Below are positions 10,057 through 18,102 of a stretch of 36,760 nt of DNA, piece by piece (position 1 is the first letter of the stretch; every line of letters begins with the position of its first letter). Location of the stretch: NCBI GenBank assembly GCA_025924495.1, contig JAICIG010000011.1:1-36760 (forward strand), read 5' to 3'. The position numbers and the translations under genes were made by a program. Origin of the DNA: Pirellulales bacterium. GTDB taxonomy: Bacteria > Planctomycetota > Planctomycetia > Pirellulales > JAICIG01. The notes under the pieces were generated by a model. The model was not told the origin of the DNA, ran no database searches, and was given only the letters and a program-made list of their open reading frames with translations.

Positions 10057-10201
10057 AGTTTCGTAGTTTGAATTTCACAAGGCGCGGCGGGCCGCCTTTC
10101 GTCAAAAAATGGAAGATCATGGCGCCATTTCCTGTTTTAGCGCCGGGGGCAGTTCTGATTCGGCTTCGCTGACCCTAGCGCCCGGGGCTTGACGCGTTGT
10201 G

Positions 10202-12655
10202 CTAGCTCGTCGGTTCGGTCGTTTCCGACTCGGGCGGAGTTTCTTCAGCGCCTTCCTCGCGCGGCACGCGGACAGCGGCCGCGAGCGTGTCATCTTCGTC
10301 GAGAGTCATGATCCGCACGCCTTGGGTGTTGCGGCCGATCACGCTGATCTCGCCGGCACGTAAGCGTTGGATCTTGCCGCGCGCAGTCATCATCAATAGT
10401 TCGTCTTCGTCGCGCACGCTGGCAATGCTTACCACGGGGCCGTTGCGCTCGGTGGTCTTGATGTCGCGCACGCCCTTGCCGCCGCGACGCTGTGTGCGAT
10501 AACGTTGCGACGAGCTGCCGCCTTCTTCGCCCCCTTCTTCTCCTTCGACCTCTTCCGCCGTTTCTGCGATCGGTTCTTCGTGGTTCTCTTCCCCTTCGTG
10601 TTCGGTCTCTTCGCCGCCGGCCAACTCGGGGTTATTCGGTCCGAACAAGGTGCGTTTGCCGTAGCCGTTCTGGCAGACGGTCAACAGCGTGGCGTCGGGA
10701 TCGGCTACGACCATGCCCACCAGCGCGTCGCCGGCCGTAAGCTTGATGCCTTTCACGCCGCTCGTGTTGCGGCCCATTGGGCGAGCGTTCGACTCGGGGA
10801 AGCGAATCGCCATCCCGCGGGCCGTTGACAGCACCACTTCGTCTCCCGCCTTGGTAATGGCGACGTCCACCAATTCGTCGTTCTCTTTGAGCTTGATGGC
10901 GATGATGCCGTTGCGTTGCGGCCGACTGTACTGTGCGAGCGGAGTCTTCTTCACCAGGCCGCTGCGAGTGGCCATCATCAAGTAATGGTCGCGCTGCGAG
11001 AAGTCTCGCACGGCGCGGCAATCGGCAATCTGCTCCCCTTCTGCGAGGTTGAGCAGGTTCACGATCGCCCGGCCGCGGCTCTCGCGGCTGAGCTGCGGCA
11101 GGTCGTAGACCTTCTGCCAATACACCTTGCCGCGGTTCGTGAAGAACAGCAAATAGTCATGCGTGCTGGCCGCAAACAGGTGGCTAATCGGATCTTCGTC
11201 TTCGGTCTTGGCGCCCTTGAGCCCCTTGCCGCCGCGGCGTTGCGCGCGGTAGGTGCTGGCCGCAGTGCGCTTGATGTAGCCTTGATGACTGATCGTGACC
11301 ACCATGTTTTCTTCGGTGATCAGATCGGCCAGATCGATGGAGCCCAACTCTTCGCCGCTGATCTCGGTGCGCCGTGCGTCGCCGTGCTTCCGCTTCATTT
11401 CGACGAGATCGTCGCGAATAATCGCCAGAATGTTCTTCTCGTCGGAGAGAATCCTGAGGTACTCGGCGATTTCCGAGAGTAACTGCTCGTATTCGTGGCC
11501 TAACTTTTCCTGCTCGAGATTGACCAACTGACCGAGGGTCATGCGCAAGATCGCATCGGCCTGCACGGCGGTCAACGTATACCCCTCGCGTACGCCGCGT
11601 TCTTGCTGGAAATCGGCAAAGCCGGCTTCGCCCAGTGCGCGGCGCATCAGGGCCGCCGGGCATTCGATGCCCATCAAGCGAGCCTTGGCCTCGGCCTGCG
11701 TGGCTGATGTGCGGATCACGCGGATCACTTCGTCGATATTGGCGTGCGCTAACAGCAGGCCTTCGACCGTATGCTTGCGCTGCCGAGCCCGATTCAGCAA
11801 GAATTGCGTGCGGCGGCGAATGACCGTGATGCGGTGACGGATGAACTCTTCCAACAACTGCTTGAACGACAACAGTCGCGGCTTGCCGTCGACCAGCGCC
11901 AGGAAGATCAGAGAATACGTGTCCTGCAGCGGCGAGAACTGATAGAGCTGATTGAGCACGATCTCGGCATCGGCGTCGCGCTTGATCTCCAGGATCAATC
12001 GCACCGGCTCTTTCAAATCGCTCTCATTGCGAATGGCCGAGATGCCTTTAATCTTGTCTTCATTGACCAACTCGGCAATCCGCTCTTCGATGCGGTCGCG
12101 AGCCTGCTGATAGGGAATCTCGTTGACGACGATCCGCTGGCGGTTCTTGCCAAACTCTTCGATCCGGCAGCGGGCGCGAACCACGATGTTGGCGCGGCCG
12201 GTGTGATAGCCTTTTCGAATTCCGGCCCGCCCGCAGACAATCCCTCCCGTGGGAAAGTCGGGGCCAGGAGCGATCTCCATCAACTCGTCGATCGATACGT
12301 CCGGCTCGTCGATGATCTTGATGGTGGCATCGCAGATTTCGGCCAGGTTGTGCGGCGGAATCGAAGTGGCCATGCCCACCGCGATGCCGTTCGCGCCGTT
12401 GACCAACAGGTTGGGAAACTTCGACGGCAGGACGGTCGGCTCTGTGCGGCGCTCGTCGTAGGTCGGCACAAAGTCGACCGTATCGAGCTTGATGTCTTCC
12501 ATCATCATCGCCGCGATGGGAGACATGCGCGCTTCGGTATACCGCATCGCGGCGGGGGGCAGGCCGGCGATCGAACCAAAGTTGCCCTGTTTGTCGACCA
12601 GCACGTGGCGCATGTTCCATTCTTGCGCCATGCGGACGAGCGTCGGATAGATCAC
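10202..12655 (-). CDS. gyrA: DNA gyrase subunit A, part downstream of an internal amber codon
   Basis: Encodes most of GyrA, the subunit that cuts and reseals DNA during negative supercoiling. Numbered over the whole gene from 12982, the frame runs uninterrupted from residue 92; the listed start (GTG, residue 110) is only the first possible start after the amber and falls inside the conserved breakage-reunion domain, so it is not a natural start. Visible features: Y-H-P-H-G at 103-107, catalytic Tyr148 in M-R-Y-T-E-A-R-M, and the exact GyrA box Q-R-R-G-G-K-G at 581-587, which identifies gyrase rather than topoisomerase IV. A second identical box lies at 831-837, preceded by a very acidic Glu-rich insertion of roughly 35 residues. 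The QRDR has Ser109 at the E. coli Ser83 position and Pro113 at the Asp87 position. The stop is TAG. Confidence 0.85.
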   Translation of the reverse strand: MIYPTLVRMAQEWNMRHVLVDKQGNFGSIAGLPPAAMRYTEARMSPIAAMMMEDIKLDTVDFVPTYDERRTEPTVLPSKFPNLLVNGANGIAVGMATSIPPHNLAEICDATIKIIDEPDVSIDELMEIAPGPDFPTGGIVCGRAGIRKGYHTGRANIVVRARCRIEEFGKNRQRIVVNEIPYQQARDRIEERIAELVNEDKIKGISAIRNESDLKEPVRLILEIKRDADAEIVLNQLYQFSPLQDTYSLIFLALVDGKPRLLSFKQLLEEFIRHRITVIRRRTQFLLNRARQRKHTVEGLLLAHANIDEVIRVIRTSATQAEAKARLMGIECPAALMRRALGEAGFADFQQERGVREGYTLTAVQADAILRMTLGQLVNLEQEKLGHEYEQLLSEIAEYLRILSDEKNILAIIRDDLVEMKRKHGDARRTEISGEELGSIDLADLITEENMVVTISHQGYIKRTAASTYRAQRRGGKGLKGAKTEDEDPISHLFAASTHDYLLFFTNRGKVYWQKVYDLPQLSRESRGRAIVNLLNLAEGEQIADCRAVRDFSQRDHYLMMATRSGLVKKTPLAQYSRPQRNGIIAIKLKENDELVDVAITKAGDEVVLSTARGMAIRFPESNARPMGRNTSGVKGIKLTAGDALVGMVVADPDATLLTVCQNGYGKRTLFGPNNPELAGGEETEHEGEENHEEPIAETAEEVEGEEGGEEGGSSSQRYRTQRRGGKGVRDIKTTERNGPVVSIASVRDEDELLMMTARGKIQRLRAGEISVIGRNTQGVRIMTLDEDDTLAAAVRVPREEGAEETPPESETTEPTS

Positions 12656-12709
12656 GCTTTCGCCGTGCGGATGGTAGTTGCCGCAGGTGTCGCCGGAGAT
12701 ATTGGCGCA

Positions 12710-12712
12710 CTA
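12710..12712 (-). other. In-frame amber (TAG) codon 91 in gyrA
   Basis: The codon aligns by eye with Lys65 of E. coli GyrA (K-S-A-R before V-V-G-D), a position usually Lys in relatives as I recall them. AAG to TAG is one base change. Frame and conservation are intact on both sides. Sequencing or assembly error, a true nonsense mutation, and suppression are all possible. Confidence 0.8.
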
Positions 12713-12982
12713 CACGCGCCCAGCGCCGGGCGTGAGGTTCAGGTCGTTCATCGCCACCAGAATCCGCCGCTGCGAGGGCTTCAAACCATCGCGCACATCG
12801 GGCAGCGCGCGGCTGACAATCACGCTCATGGCGTAAGTCAGGTAGCTGTCTTTCAGCTCGTCTTCGATCTGCAGATCGACCAGCTTGCCCACCGGCAGCG
12901 GTTCGCCTTCGCCGGCGGCTTCTGGCGTGGCATCATCGGAATTGGGATCATTCGGATCGTCGGAATCGGTGGCCAAGACCAC
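12710..12982 (-). CDS. gyrA: DNA gyrase subunit A, N-terminal part ending at an amber codon
   Basis: This is the 5' part of the same gyrA, 90 residues ending at TAG (12712-12710). Residues about 33-90 are unmistakable GyrA: an [10 protein letters not shown] segment, [20 protein letters not shown] and R-R-I-L-V-A-M-N. The first 30 residues are an acidic, low-complexity extension. The GTG at 12982 is the furthest start; GGGAG is only one base from it but seven bases from the TTG at 12976, so the TTG is the more likely start. After the amber the frame continues without any shift into C-A-x-I-S-G-D. A promoter candidate lies about 100 bp upstream. No gyrB is adjacent. Confidence 0.8.
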   Translation of the reverse strand: MVLATDSDDPNDPNSDDATPEAAGEGEPLPVGKLVDLQIEDELKDSYLTYAMSVIVSRALPDVRDGLKPSQRRILVAMNDLNLTPGAGRV

Positions 12983-13383
12983 TCCCTTTTGGCTGGCGAA
13001 CTAAAAGCGGCCGGCGGGCAAGAACCTTCCCTGGAAGGCGCCGCCGACAGCGTCAAAATCTACATACTTCGAAGCCTTGGAGTATATCAATTTTCGCGCC
13101 TCGCCACAACCGAAAATGGGCGATGCAAGTTATTTCGCGGCAACCAGTTGTGACAGCACATTCAGAACGCGGGGGAGCCGCGCGCCAGCAATGCGAGACC
13201 GGCATTTTCAGCTCATTCGCGGGTTCTCGTCGCTACTGCCGTGTGAGCTGTTCGCACACCCGCGGCCACCAGCGGCGATTGGTCGCCTCATCTCAGTCGT
13301 TCAGTTACGATGAAGCTAGGCCGGCCCGGTCGGTTCCGGCTGCCATGCCGACGATTCACGCCGTTATTTTTGGGGGAGCTCTA
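12983..13383. other. Intergenic region between divergent gyrA and LecA-like genes
   Basis: About 400 bases. The gyrA side holds a promoter candidate and a leader of about 95 nt that contains a CCTTCC-AG-GGAAGG hairpin (near 13026-13039). The plus-strand side has only a weak TACGAT (13306-13311) that could be a -10 for the LecA-like gene. A plus-strand reading frame from 13123 reaches the next gene but its first 87 residues have no coding character; GGGGGAG supports the ATG at 13384 instead. Confidence 0.4.
13081..13109 (-). promoter_or_regulatory. Candidate sigma-70 promoter of gyrA
   Basis: On the minus strand TTGTGG (13109-13104), a 17-base spacer, then TATACT (13086-13081). The -10 matches five of six consensus bases, the -35 three of six. 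Transcription would start near 13074, giving a leader of about 95 nt. Confidence 0.4.
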
Positions 13384-14481
13384 ATGCATCGCGCCGCGGC
13401 ACTTTTCGGCAGTTTGGCACTCTTCACAGCGCTCGGCGGATTGCAAGCAGACGAGCCGGCGAGCAAGCCTGAGGCCGCGGCCAAGTCCTCGGCGACGCCT
13501 GGCACAAGCACGCCGCCGCCGGCCGTCAATGCGCACTCGCCAGGCACGCCGACCGATCCAGAGGTGGTTCGCCTGCATCTGATGGACGGCTCGTTGATCA
13601 GCGGCAAGCTGACCGTGGCCGAGATCGATGTCGAGACGGACTTCGGCAAGCTCACCGTGCCGGTCACGCGCATTCGCAGTTTTCGCCCTGGCCTCGGGAG
13701 TCATCCGCAGTTCAGCCGCCGCGTCCACGAGTTGATTGAAGAGCTGGGCTCGAACCAATTCGACCAGCGCGAATCGGCGCAAAAGGCGCTCGTCAAGTTG
13801 GGCATCTCTGTCCGCCACGAACTGGAGCGGCGGGAGGATGATCGCGACAACGAGCGCCGCACCCGAATTAAAGCCATCCTGGCCGAACTCGACGAAAGCG
13901 AGGGCGCGACTGACGAGGTGAGTGAAGATGCCGACCCAGACCGCACGGCGATGATCCAGCAGGATACGGTCGAAACGACCGAATTTACGATCGTCGGCCG
14001 GATCGTGCCCAAGGACTTCACAATCAACAGCCCCTACGGTCCGCTCAACGTGAAGCTGAGCGACATCCGCACGGGCGAGCGCGATGTCAACAAAAGTGAA
14101 ACCGTGCGCAGATCGCTAGCCGTCGAAGGAACGCACCTAGTGCACATGGGGCTGAAGCTGGCCAAGGTACGCGTCGATCGCGGCGATCGAATTTCGATCA
14201 CGGCTTCGGGCACGATCAGCATGACCCCTTGGGGCAACCGGGCCTTTTCGACGCCCGACGGCGCCGCCAACTACGGCTGGTACGTCGAAAACCAGATCCC
14301 GGGCGGGGCGCTGGTGACCAAGATCGGCGACAACGGGCCGATTTTCAAGGTCGGCTCAAAGCATACTTTCATCGCCGATCGGGCCGGAGAATTGCAATTC
14401 GGCATTGGCGTCGCCAACAACCACGGCAACCAGGTCTTCCCTGGGCAGTACAATGTGAACTTGGTGGTGAGACGGAAGTAA
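13384..14481 (+). CDS. Secreted protein with C-terminal LecA/PA-IL-like domain
   Basis: ATG at 13384 with GGGGGAG seven bases upstream. Residues 1-20 are a signal peptide, followed by a Pro/Ala/Ser-rich linker to about residue 58. The middle contains two short beta segments of the kind L-x-x-G-S-x-(I/L)-x-G-(K/R), each followed by a charged helical stretch (E-L-G-S-N-x-F-x-x-R-E-x-A), resembling a planctomycete domain that combines a DNA- or peptide-gating motif with a HEAT-like helix pair. The last 120 residues match the LecA/PA-IL fold: V-E-x-x-x-x-V-x-x-G-L-x-L, G-D-x-I-x-I-x-A-S-G, P-x-G, a G-A-L-V-x-K-I-G core and a final G-x-Y-N-V-N-L-V-V. LecA binds galactose through calcium; whether those ligands are kept here I could not confirm. 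Likely periplasmic or surface carbohydrate or ligand binding. Confidence 0.7.
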   Translation: MHRAAALFGSLALFTALGGLQADEPASKPEAAAKSSATPGTSTPPPAVNAHSPGTPTDPEVVRLHLMDGSLISGKLTVAEIDVETDFGKLTVPVTRIRSFRPGLGSHPQFSRRVHELIEELGSNQFDQRESAQKALVKLGISVRHELERREDDRDNERRTRIKAILAELDESEGATDEVSEDADPDRTAMIQQDTVETTEFTIVGRIVPKDFTINSPYGPLNVKLSDIRTGERDVNKSETVRRSLAVEGTHLVHMGLKLAKVRVDRGDRISITASGTISMTPWGNRAFSTPDGAANYGWYVENQIPGGALVTKIGDNGPIFKVGSKHTFIADRAGELQFGIGVANNHGNQVFPGQYNVNLVVRRK

Positions 14482-14514
14482 TTTGGAATTCGGAATGCGA
14501 AATTCGGAATTCGG
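14480..14514. repeat. 7-bp tandem repeat island at the stop codon of the LecA-like gene
   Basis: Five heptamers in register start at 14480, 14487, 14494, 14501 and 14508. Three are identical (AATTCGG); the other two differ by one or two bases. The island starts within the TAA stop (14479-14481). It is the cleanest of the 7-bp islands in the window. Confidence 0.6.
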
Positions 14515-14611
14515 AGGGGAAAAAAACAAAATCGCGCTTGTCGAGTAGCGCTGAGAATAGCGAACCTTGTCGTCGCCGGCTTGCTCTTGTTGCGATTTAC
14601 GAATCCTCGCA

Positions 14612-15460
14612 TCACTCTTCCGTCGGCGCGAGCGCCAGTTGTTTCAGCGCCTCGAGGCTGGCGAGCACGTCGCCGCGCGAGATTTCTTTCCAGCCGGCGA
14701 GCTTGTGGTGCAGAATGGCAAGCTTGAAGGAATCGAAGGCTTCAGCCAGGTCGTCGGGCAGTTCGGCCAGGTTTTCGAATGGCCGCACCGGCGGTTCTTC
14801 GGCCACGGCGACAGATTGTTCCGCCTCGATTTCGTATGGCACGCCGGATTTGCTCTCGGCTTCCGGCTCATCGCCAAAATCGGCCTCGCTCTCGTAGCTT
14901 CGTGAGGAACCTTCGACCTCAGCATATTCGCTGGGGTCGCGGACCTCGCTTAACCCCGAGTCGTTTGCACCGTCGGCGTCTTCGTCCAATTCGCTCTCGA
15001 TTACCTGCTCGTCGCGCGGTTGCTGATCGGCAGGCAAGCCAAGGGATTCCCAGCGACGGGCTCGCATCTCGTTGATCGACCAGCCGCTTTGCACGGCGCC
15101 TTCCAGCCACATCTCGGCGTCGGACCATTCGACCGCCGCTTGGAAATGGCTCCAGAAGAGGCCTGGATATTGGTTGCGAACGCCATGGAATCGCTCGAAG
15201 ACGCGGCGGAGCCGGCCCACGTGCTGGCCGGTGACATTGCCGACACGGCGGCTCCAAGCTTCGTCGGAATACTCCTGCGGACTGGCTTCGGCGGCGATCA
15301 GAGCCTCGCGCCATTGGTGGATGATCCGCCCCTTCTCCCAATTCGTCGTGCTAACCAGCCCTCGCCATTGACCGATATATTCAAGCGAAGCATCATCCGC
15401 CTCTAAAGCATTCACGCCTGCCGAGTCTCCCACGTCAGCTCCATCCTCAAACTTTGCCAT
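14612..15460 (-). CDS. Uncharacterised acidic protein with a DUF1016-N-like N-terminal half
   Basis: ATG at 15460 with AGGGGA seven bases upstream. Residues about 28-140 are helical with a W-E-x-G-R-I-I start, a G-R-L-R-R-V-(F)-x-R-F segment, then F-W-S-H-F-x-x-A and a G-W-S-(I/V)-x-x-M-R-x-x-R-W end. This order and spacing resemble the DUF1016 N-terminal (YhcG-type, winged-helix-like) region by eye; the similarity is my own pattern match and needs a profile search. Residues about 145-230 are a strongly acidic, Ser/Glu/Asp-rich linker, and the last 50 residues are helical (L-P-D-D-L-A-E-A-F-D-S-F). The PD-(D/E)xK nuclease domain that normally follows DUF1016-N is absent. There is no signal peptide, so it is cytoplasmic; a DNA- or protein-binding role is inference. 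Confidence 0.6.
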   Translation of the reverse strand: MAKFEDGADVGDSAGVNALEADDASLEYIGQWRGLVSTTNWEKGRIIHQWREALIAAEASPQEYSDEAWSRRVGNVTGQHVGRLRRVFERFHGVRNQYPGLFWSHFQAAVEWSDAEMWLEGAVQSGWSINEMRARRWESLGLPADQQPRDEQVIESELDEDADGANDSGLSEVRDPSEYAEVEGSSRSYESEADFGDEPEAESKSGVPYEIEAEQSVAVAEEPPVRPFENLAELPDDLAEAFDSFKLAILHHKLAGWKEISRGDVLASLEALKQLALAPTEE

Positions 15461-15490
15461 GGCGCGATCCCCTTGATCGCTGGGCGGGCG

Positions 15491-15520
15491 ATTCTAAACG
15501 ATCGCCTAATGAGAAACCAA
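15491..15520 (-). promoter_or_regulatory. Candidate promoter of the acidic DUF1016-N-like gene
   Basis: On the minus strand TTGGTT (15520-15515), 18-base spacer, TAGAAT (15496-15491). The -10 matches five of six bases. The start site would be near 15484, giving a leader of about 25 nt. Confidence 0.35.
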
Positions 15521-15687
15521 CAAAGCTTGCTCAGAATGACGTGCATCCTTTCTGCCGAGTAACTCAGTCGCTTATCCGCTCACGACTTTCGCATGTCGCG
15601 CGTCGTGATAATTAAGCGGCGCCTGTGGGGATAACTTGTCAGCCGCAGAACAGGCCTAAGACCATACCGCGGCGCGGAGCCAGAACT

Positions 15688-15711
15688 CGCCCCTCTTCGT
15701 TGGGAGGGGCG
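15688..15711 (-). terminator. GC-rich hairpin downstream of the CDGSH gene
   Basis: CGCCCCTC (15688-15695) pairs perfectly with GAGGGGCG (15704-15711) around an 8-base loop. It lies about 130 bp past the CDGSH stop on the minus strand. There is no T-run, so it may be a stability hairpin rather than a true terminator. Confidence 0.35.
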
Positions 15712-15839
15712 CAACATTCACGAAATGCGAATCGGAGAAATCGCGAAGAATCTAACGCATGAACCCAACGCACGAGCGCTCAGCTCGAATAGTAAACGTG
15801 CTTCACTCGCGTCGGTAACCCTTCGCTTTGCGCGACGGG

Positions 15840-16058
15840 TCAGGCGGCGGGGGGAGCGGTCTCCGATGATACAAATCCGCAGGTCTTGTGAGCGCCGTCG
15901 CAAAAGGGCTTTTTCGCAGAATGCCCGCAACGGCAGAGTGCGATGGCCGGCTTTTCGCCACTGATAGCGAACGTGTTCCCCTCGGCGTCGTGAATTTCGA
16001 CCGGTCCCTCGACGACCAGCGGCCCGTTGTTGCGCATGCGAATAATAACCTCGGCCAT
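15840..16058 (-). CDS. CDGSH-type iron-sulfur protein
   Basis: A 72-residue protein. The ATG at 16058 has GAGGAG nine bases upstream. Residues 42-57 fit the CDGSH signature C-x-C-x2-S-x3-P-x-C-D-G-(S/A)-H: Cys42, Cys44, Cys53 and His57 would bind a [2Fe-2S] cluster with the unusual three-Cys one-His ligation. The N-terminal half has the beta strand V-x-(I)-x-x-x-G-P-L-V-V-E-G-P-V that precedes the cluster in many small bacterial members. These proteins carry electrons or transfer clusters; the partner is unknown. The gene stands alone. Confidence 0.85.
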   Translation of the reverse strand: MAEVIIRMRNNGPLVVEGPVEIHDAEGNTFAISGEKPAIALCRCGHSAKKPFCDGAHKTCGFVSSETAPPAA

Positions 16059-16474
16059 CGTCCGAAACTCCTCGTGGCAAAGTCCAAGCGACCATCTGTT
16101 CGCCCGCAGTGTAGCCCATGGCCGCAATAAGGCCAGGGCCGGGGAGGCGTCCCCGCGGGAAGGTTGCAAATTCCAGATTCCAGCTCCAGATTGTCCATCG
16201 CATGGCTCATGGTTCATGCGTAGGTCGGCAAAATCGGCAAAGCCCCTCTGGGAATGACGGCCAAGACGGCGTTTGATCGGCGAACGGCGAGCCGCAATGC
16301 TGGATGTCGCCTCTCTCGGCAGGGTATATTAGGCGAACGATCGCGCGGCGGAGCGAGCAGAGGCAGCCGCTTCAACGCGGTTGCTCGCCGCGCATCGTCA
16401 ATGGCGCCAAACAATCCGACCGGGGCATCGGCACGATGCCGGAACTGGTCCCTTCCGACTCCGCATTGCAATTT
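16059..16474. other. Intergenic region between divergent CDGSH and M28 genes
   Basis: About 415 bases. It contains a heptamer repeat island (16170-16218), listed separately, and a TATATT at 16325-16330 that could be a -10 for the M28 peptidase gene, without a recognisable -35. A plus-strand frame from 16304 is continuous with the M28 gene, but its first residues are not signal-peptide-like and have no ribosome site. Confidence 0.4.
16170..16218. repeat. Two adjoining heptamer repeat blocks upstream of the CDGSH gene
   Basis: Block one is ATTCCAG twice (16170-16183) followed by a 6-base CTCCAG. Block two is three heptamers ending in CATG (16198-16218; the last two differ by one base). The two blocks have unrelated unit sequences but nearly the same register. 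Confidence 0.45.
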
Positions 16475-18040
16475 ATGAATCTCATGAAACGATCCATTTG
16501 GTTTTGCTCGCTCTTCGTTGGCTTTTGCACCGCGACCGGCAGCTTCTCCAGTCAGGCGGCGGAGACCAGCGCCTTAACCTCGATGATTTCTACGGTCACG
16601 GTCGACGATTTGCGCCGTCACGCGCAGGCTCTCGCCGACGACATGTTCGAAGGGCGCGAGGCGGGCAGCCGCGGCGGCCGCGCTGCGGCAGGTTATATCG
16701 GCCGCGAATTCCAAAAGTGCAAGCTGGCGGGCGGCGCCGGTCCGGGCGGCTATTACCAATCGTTCGGCGCGCAATACCGCAATATCCTCGGTCTGCTCGA
16801 AGGGAGCGATCCGCAACTCAAGCATGAAGTGATTGTGGTCGGCGCGCATTACGATCACGTCGGTTACGGCAACGCGCAGAACAGTTACGGCCCGACCGGA
16901 TTCATCCACAATGGCGCGGACGACAACGCCAGCGGAGTCTCGGGCCTGCTGGAGATTGTCGAGGCTTTCTCCCGGTTGGAAACGAGGCCTAAGCGTTCCA
17001 TTCTGTTCGCGTATTGGGACGGCGAGGAGAAAGGGCTGCTCGGCTCGAAGCATTGGGTTTCGCAGCCGACGTTGCCGCTGGATCGCGTGCGGATCGTGCT
17101 GAACATGGATATGATCGGCCGTTTGCGAAATGAAGCGGTGGAAATTTATGGCGCGCGTACCAGCCGCGATTTGCGGCGGTTGACTTGCCTCAATAACCGC
17201 GACTCGAATCTGCGCCTCGATTTCAATTGGAAGATGCGCGACGATAGCGATCACTATTCCTTTTATCTGCGTGGAATCCCCGTGTTGATGCTGCATACGG
17301 GTTTGCACGACGATTACCATCGGCCCAGCGACGATCCGGAAAAGCTCAACCTGTCGGGCATGCAGCGCATCGTGCAACTGGTCTGCGGCGTGTTGTATGA
17401 ATTGGCGGACCGCCCCAAACTGCCGGGATTCCGACAGGCGGGTCGCACCGAATCGACACACTCGCAGCGAGAACAGGAACGACCGCTGCCGGCGCTGCCC
17501 AGCCGATTGGGAATGAGCTGGGACCGCGAGGCGGAACGTGCCGGCCGCGGTCTGCACGTCAATCACGTCGTGCATGGCTCGGCGGCCCACAAGGCCGGCA
17601 TGCGGGTCGGCGACAAGATCGTGCGCTTCAACGATCTGCCGGCAACGAGCGGCGACGAGTTTCAGTCGCTGGTGTTGGCTTCGGAAAGTCCTGCTCGCAT
17701 CGCCGTCGAGCGTGCGGGCGCCGCGGAACCCGTGGAATTAACGGTGCGGTTGTCGGGCGAACCCGTGCGGATCGGTATATCGTGGCGAGTCGATGATGCG
17801 GAGCCGCAGGCGATCATCCTGTCTCGCATCATGCCAGGTTCGCCGGCCGACCGCGCACGCTTACAAGTGAACGATCGCATTTACGAAGTCGCCGGTCAAT
17901 CTTTCGCATCGGCGGGCGAATTTCAGACGCTGGTTTCCAGCGTCGATCCGCTGGAACTGCTCGTCGAGCGAGATGGGCGCCTGCGCACCGTCAGCTTGAC
18001 GCCCCTATCTGCCGAATCCCGCAGTCGTCCCAAGGAATAA
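16475..18040 (+). CDS. Exported M28-family zinc aminopeptidase with two C-terminal PDZ domains
   Basis: Start choice is uncertain: ATGs at 16475 and 16484 both place a signal peptide (KRSIWFCSLFVGF core, end near Gln-Ala-Ala-Glu) at the N-terminus; an ATG at 16436 adds 13 residues. The peptidase domain carries all M28 zinc-site motifs in order: G-A-H-Y-D-H (His), G-A-D-D-N-A-S-G (bridging Asp), D-G-E-E-K-G (general-base Glu and Glu ligand), N-M-D-M-I-G (Asp ligand) and the final H-x-x-x-D-D-Y-H-x-P-S-D-D (His ligand). Two PDZ-like domains follow, each with an (S/G)-(A/P)-A-x-x-A-(G/R)-(M/L) loop and a G-D-K-I or N-D-R-I strand. PDZ domains may hold substrates or place the enzyme on the envelope. 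It probably trims peptides in the periplasm. The next gene starts 62 bp downstream and may be co-transcribed. Confidence 0.85.
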   Translation: MNLMKRSIWFCSLFVGFCTATGSFSSQAAETSALTSMISTVTVDDLRRHAQALADDMFEGREAGSRGGRAAAGYIGREFQKCKLAGGAGPGGYYQSFGAQYRNILGLLEGSDPQLKHEVIVVGAHYDHVGYGNAQNSYGPTGFIHNGADDNASGVSGLLEIVEAFSRLETRPKRSILFAYWDGEEKGLLGSKHWVSQPTLPLDRVRIVLNMDMIGRLRNEAVEIYGARTSRDLRRLTCLNNRDSNLRLDFNWKMRDDSDHYSFYLRGIPVLMLHTGLHDDYHRPSDDPEKLNLSGMQRIVQLVCGVLYELADRPKLPGFRQAGRTESTHSQREQERPLPALPSRLGMSWDREAERAGRGLHVNHVVHGSAAHKAGMRVGDKIVRFNDLPATSGDEFQSLVLASESPARIAVERAGAAEPVELTVRLSGEPVRIGISWRVDDAEPQAIILSRIMPGSPADRARLQVNDRIYEVAGQSFASAGEFQTLVSSVDPLELLVERDGRLRTVSLTPLSAESRSRPKE

Positions 18041-18102
18041 GCCGCAAGCTTACGGACGAACTGCATCGCGTCCAACCAAACCAAGCGACAGGAGCCAGCC
18101 CG

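Larger units (their letters stand above)
15461..15839. other. Intergenic region between two minus-strand genes
   Basis: About 380 bases between the CDGSH gene stop (15840) and the acidic-protein start (15460). It holds a promoter candidate and a terminator-like hairpin, listed separately, and a further imperfect stem CACGAC/GTCGTG near 15580-15608. I see no coding potential and no DnaA-box cluster. Confidence 0.4.

Noticed and set aside
10021..10100. Second hairpin AAGGCG/CGCCTT (10079-10098) as another gyrA terminator
   Set aside because: No T-run on the minus strand and a large loop; the hairpin at 10030-10056 is far better.
12710..12712. Recoding of TAG as an amino acid genome-wide
   Set aside because: TAG terminates at least four other genes in this window at the expected ends, including gyrA itself.
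11771..13153. A 460-codon plus-strand open frame
   Set aside because: It is antisense to gyrA over the most conserved part of that gene; its translation is rich in Asp/His/Arg/Val without domain motifs, as expected of an antisense shadow in GC-rich DNA.
13123..13383. Extension of the LecA-like gene to an earlier ATG
   Set aside because: The extra 87 residues lack a signal peptide or domain; GGGGGAG and a signal peptide support 13384.
15571..15640. DnaA-box-like sequences and a possible replication origin near gyrA
   Set aside because: A TGTGGGGATAA-like stretch has two extra G, there is no cluster of TTATCCACA boxes, and dnaA, dnaN and gyrB are absent.
16574..17590. A 338-codon minus-strand open frame
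   Set aside because: Antisense to the M28 peptidase domain with its complete zinc site.
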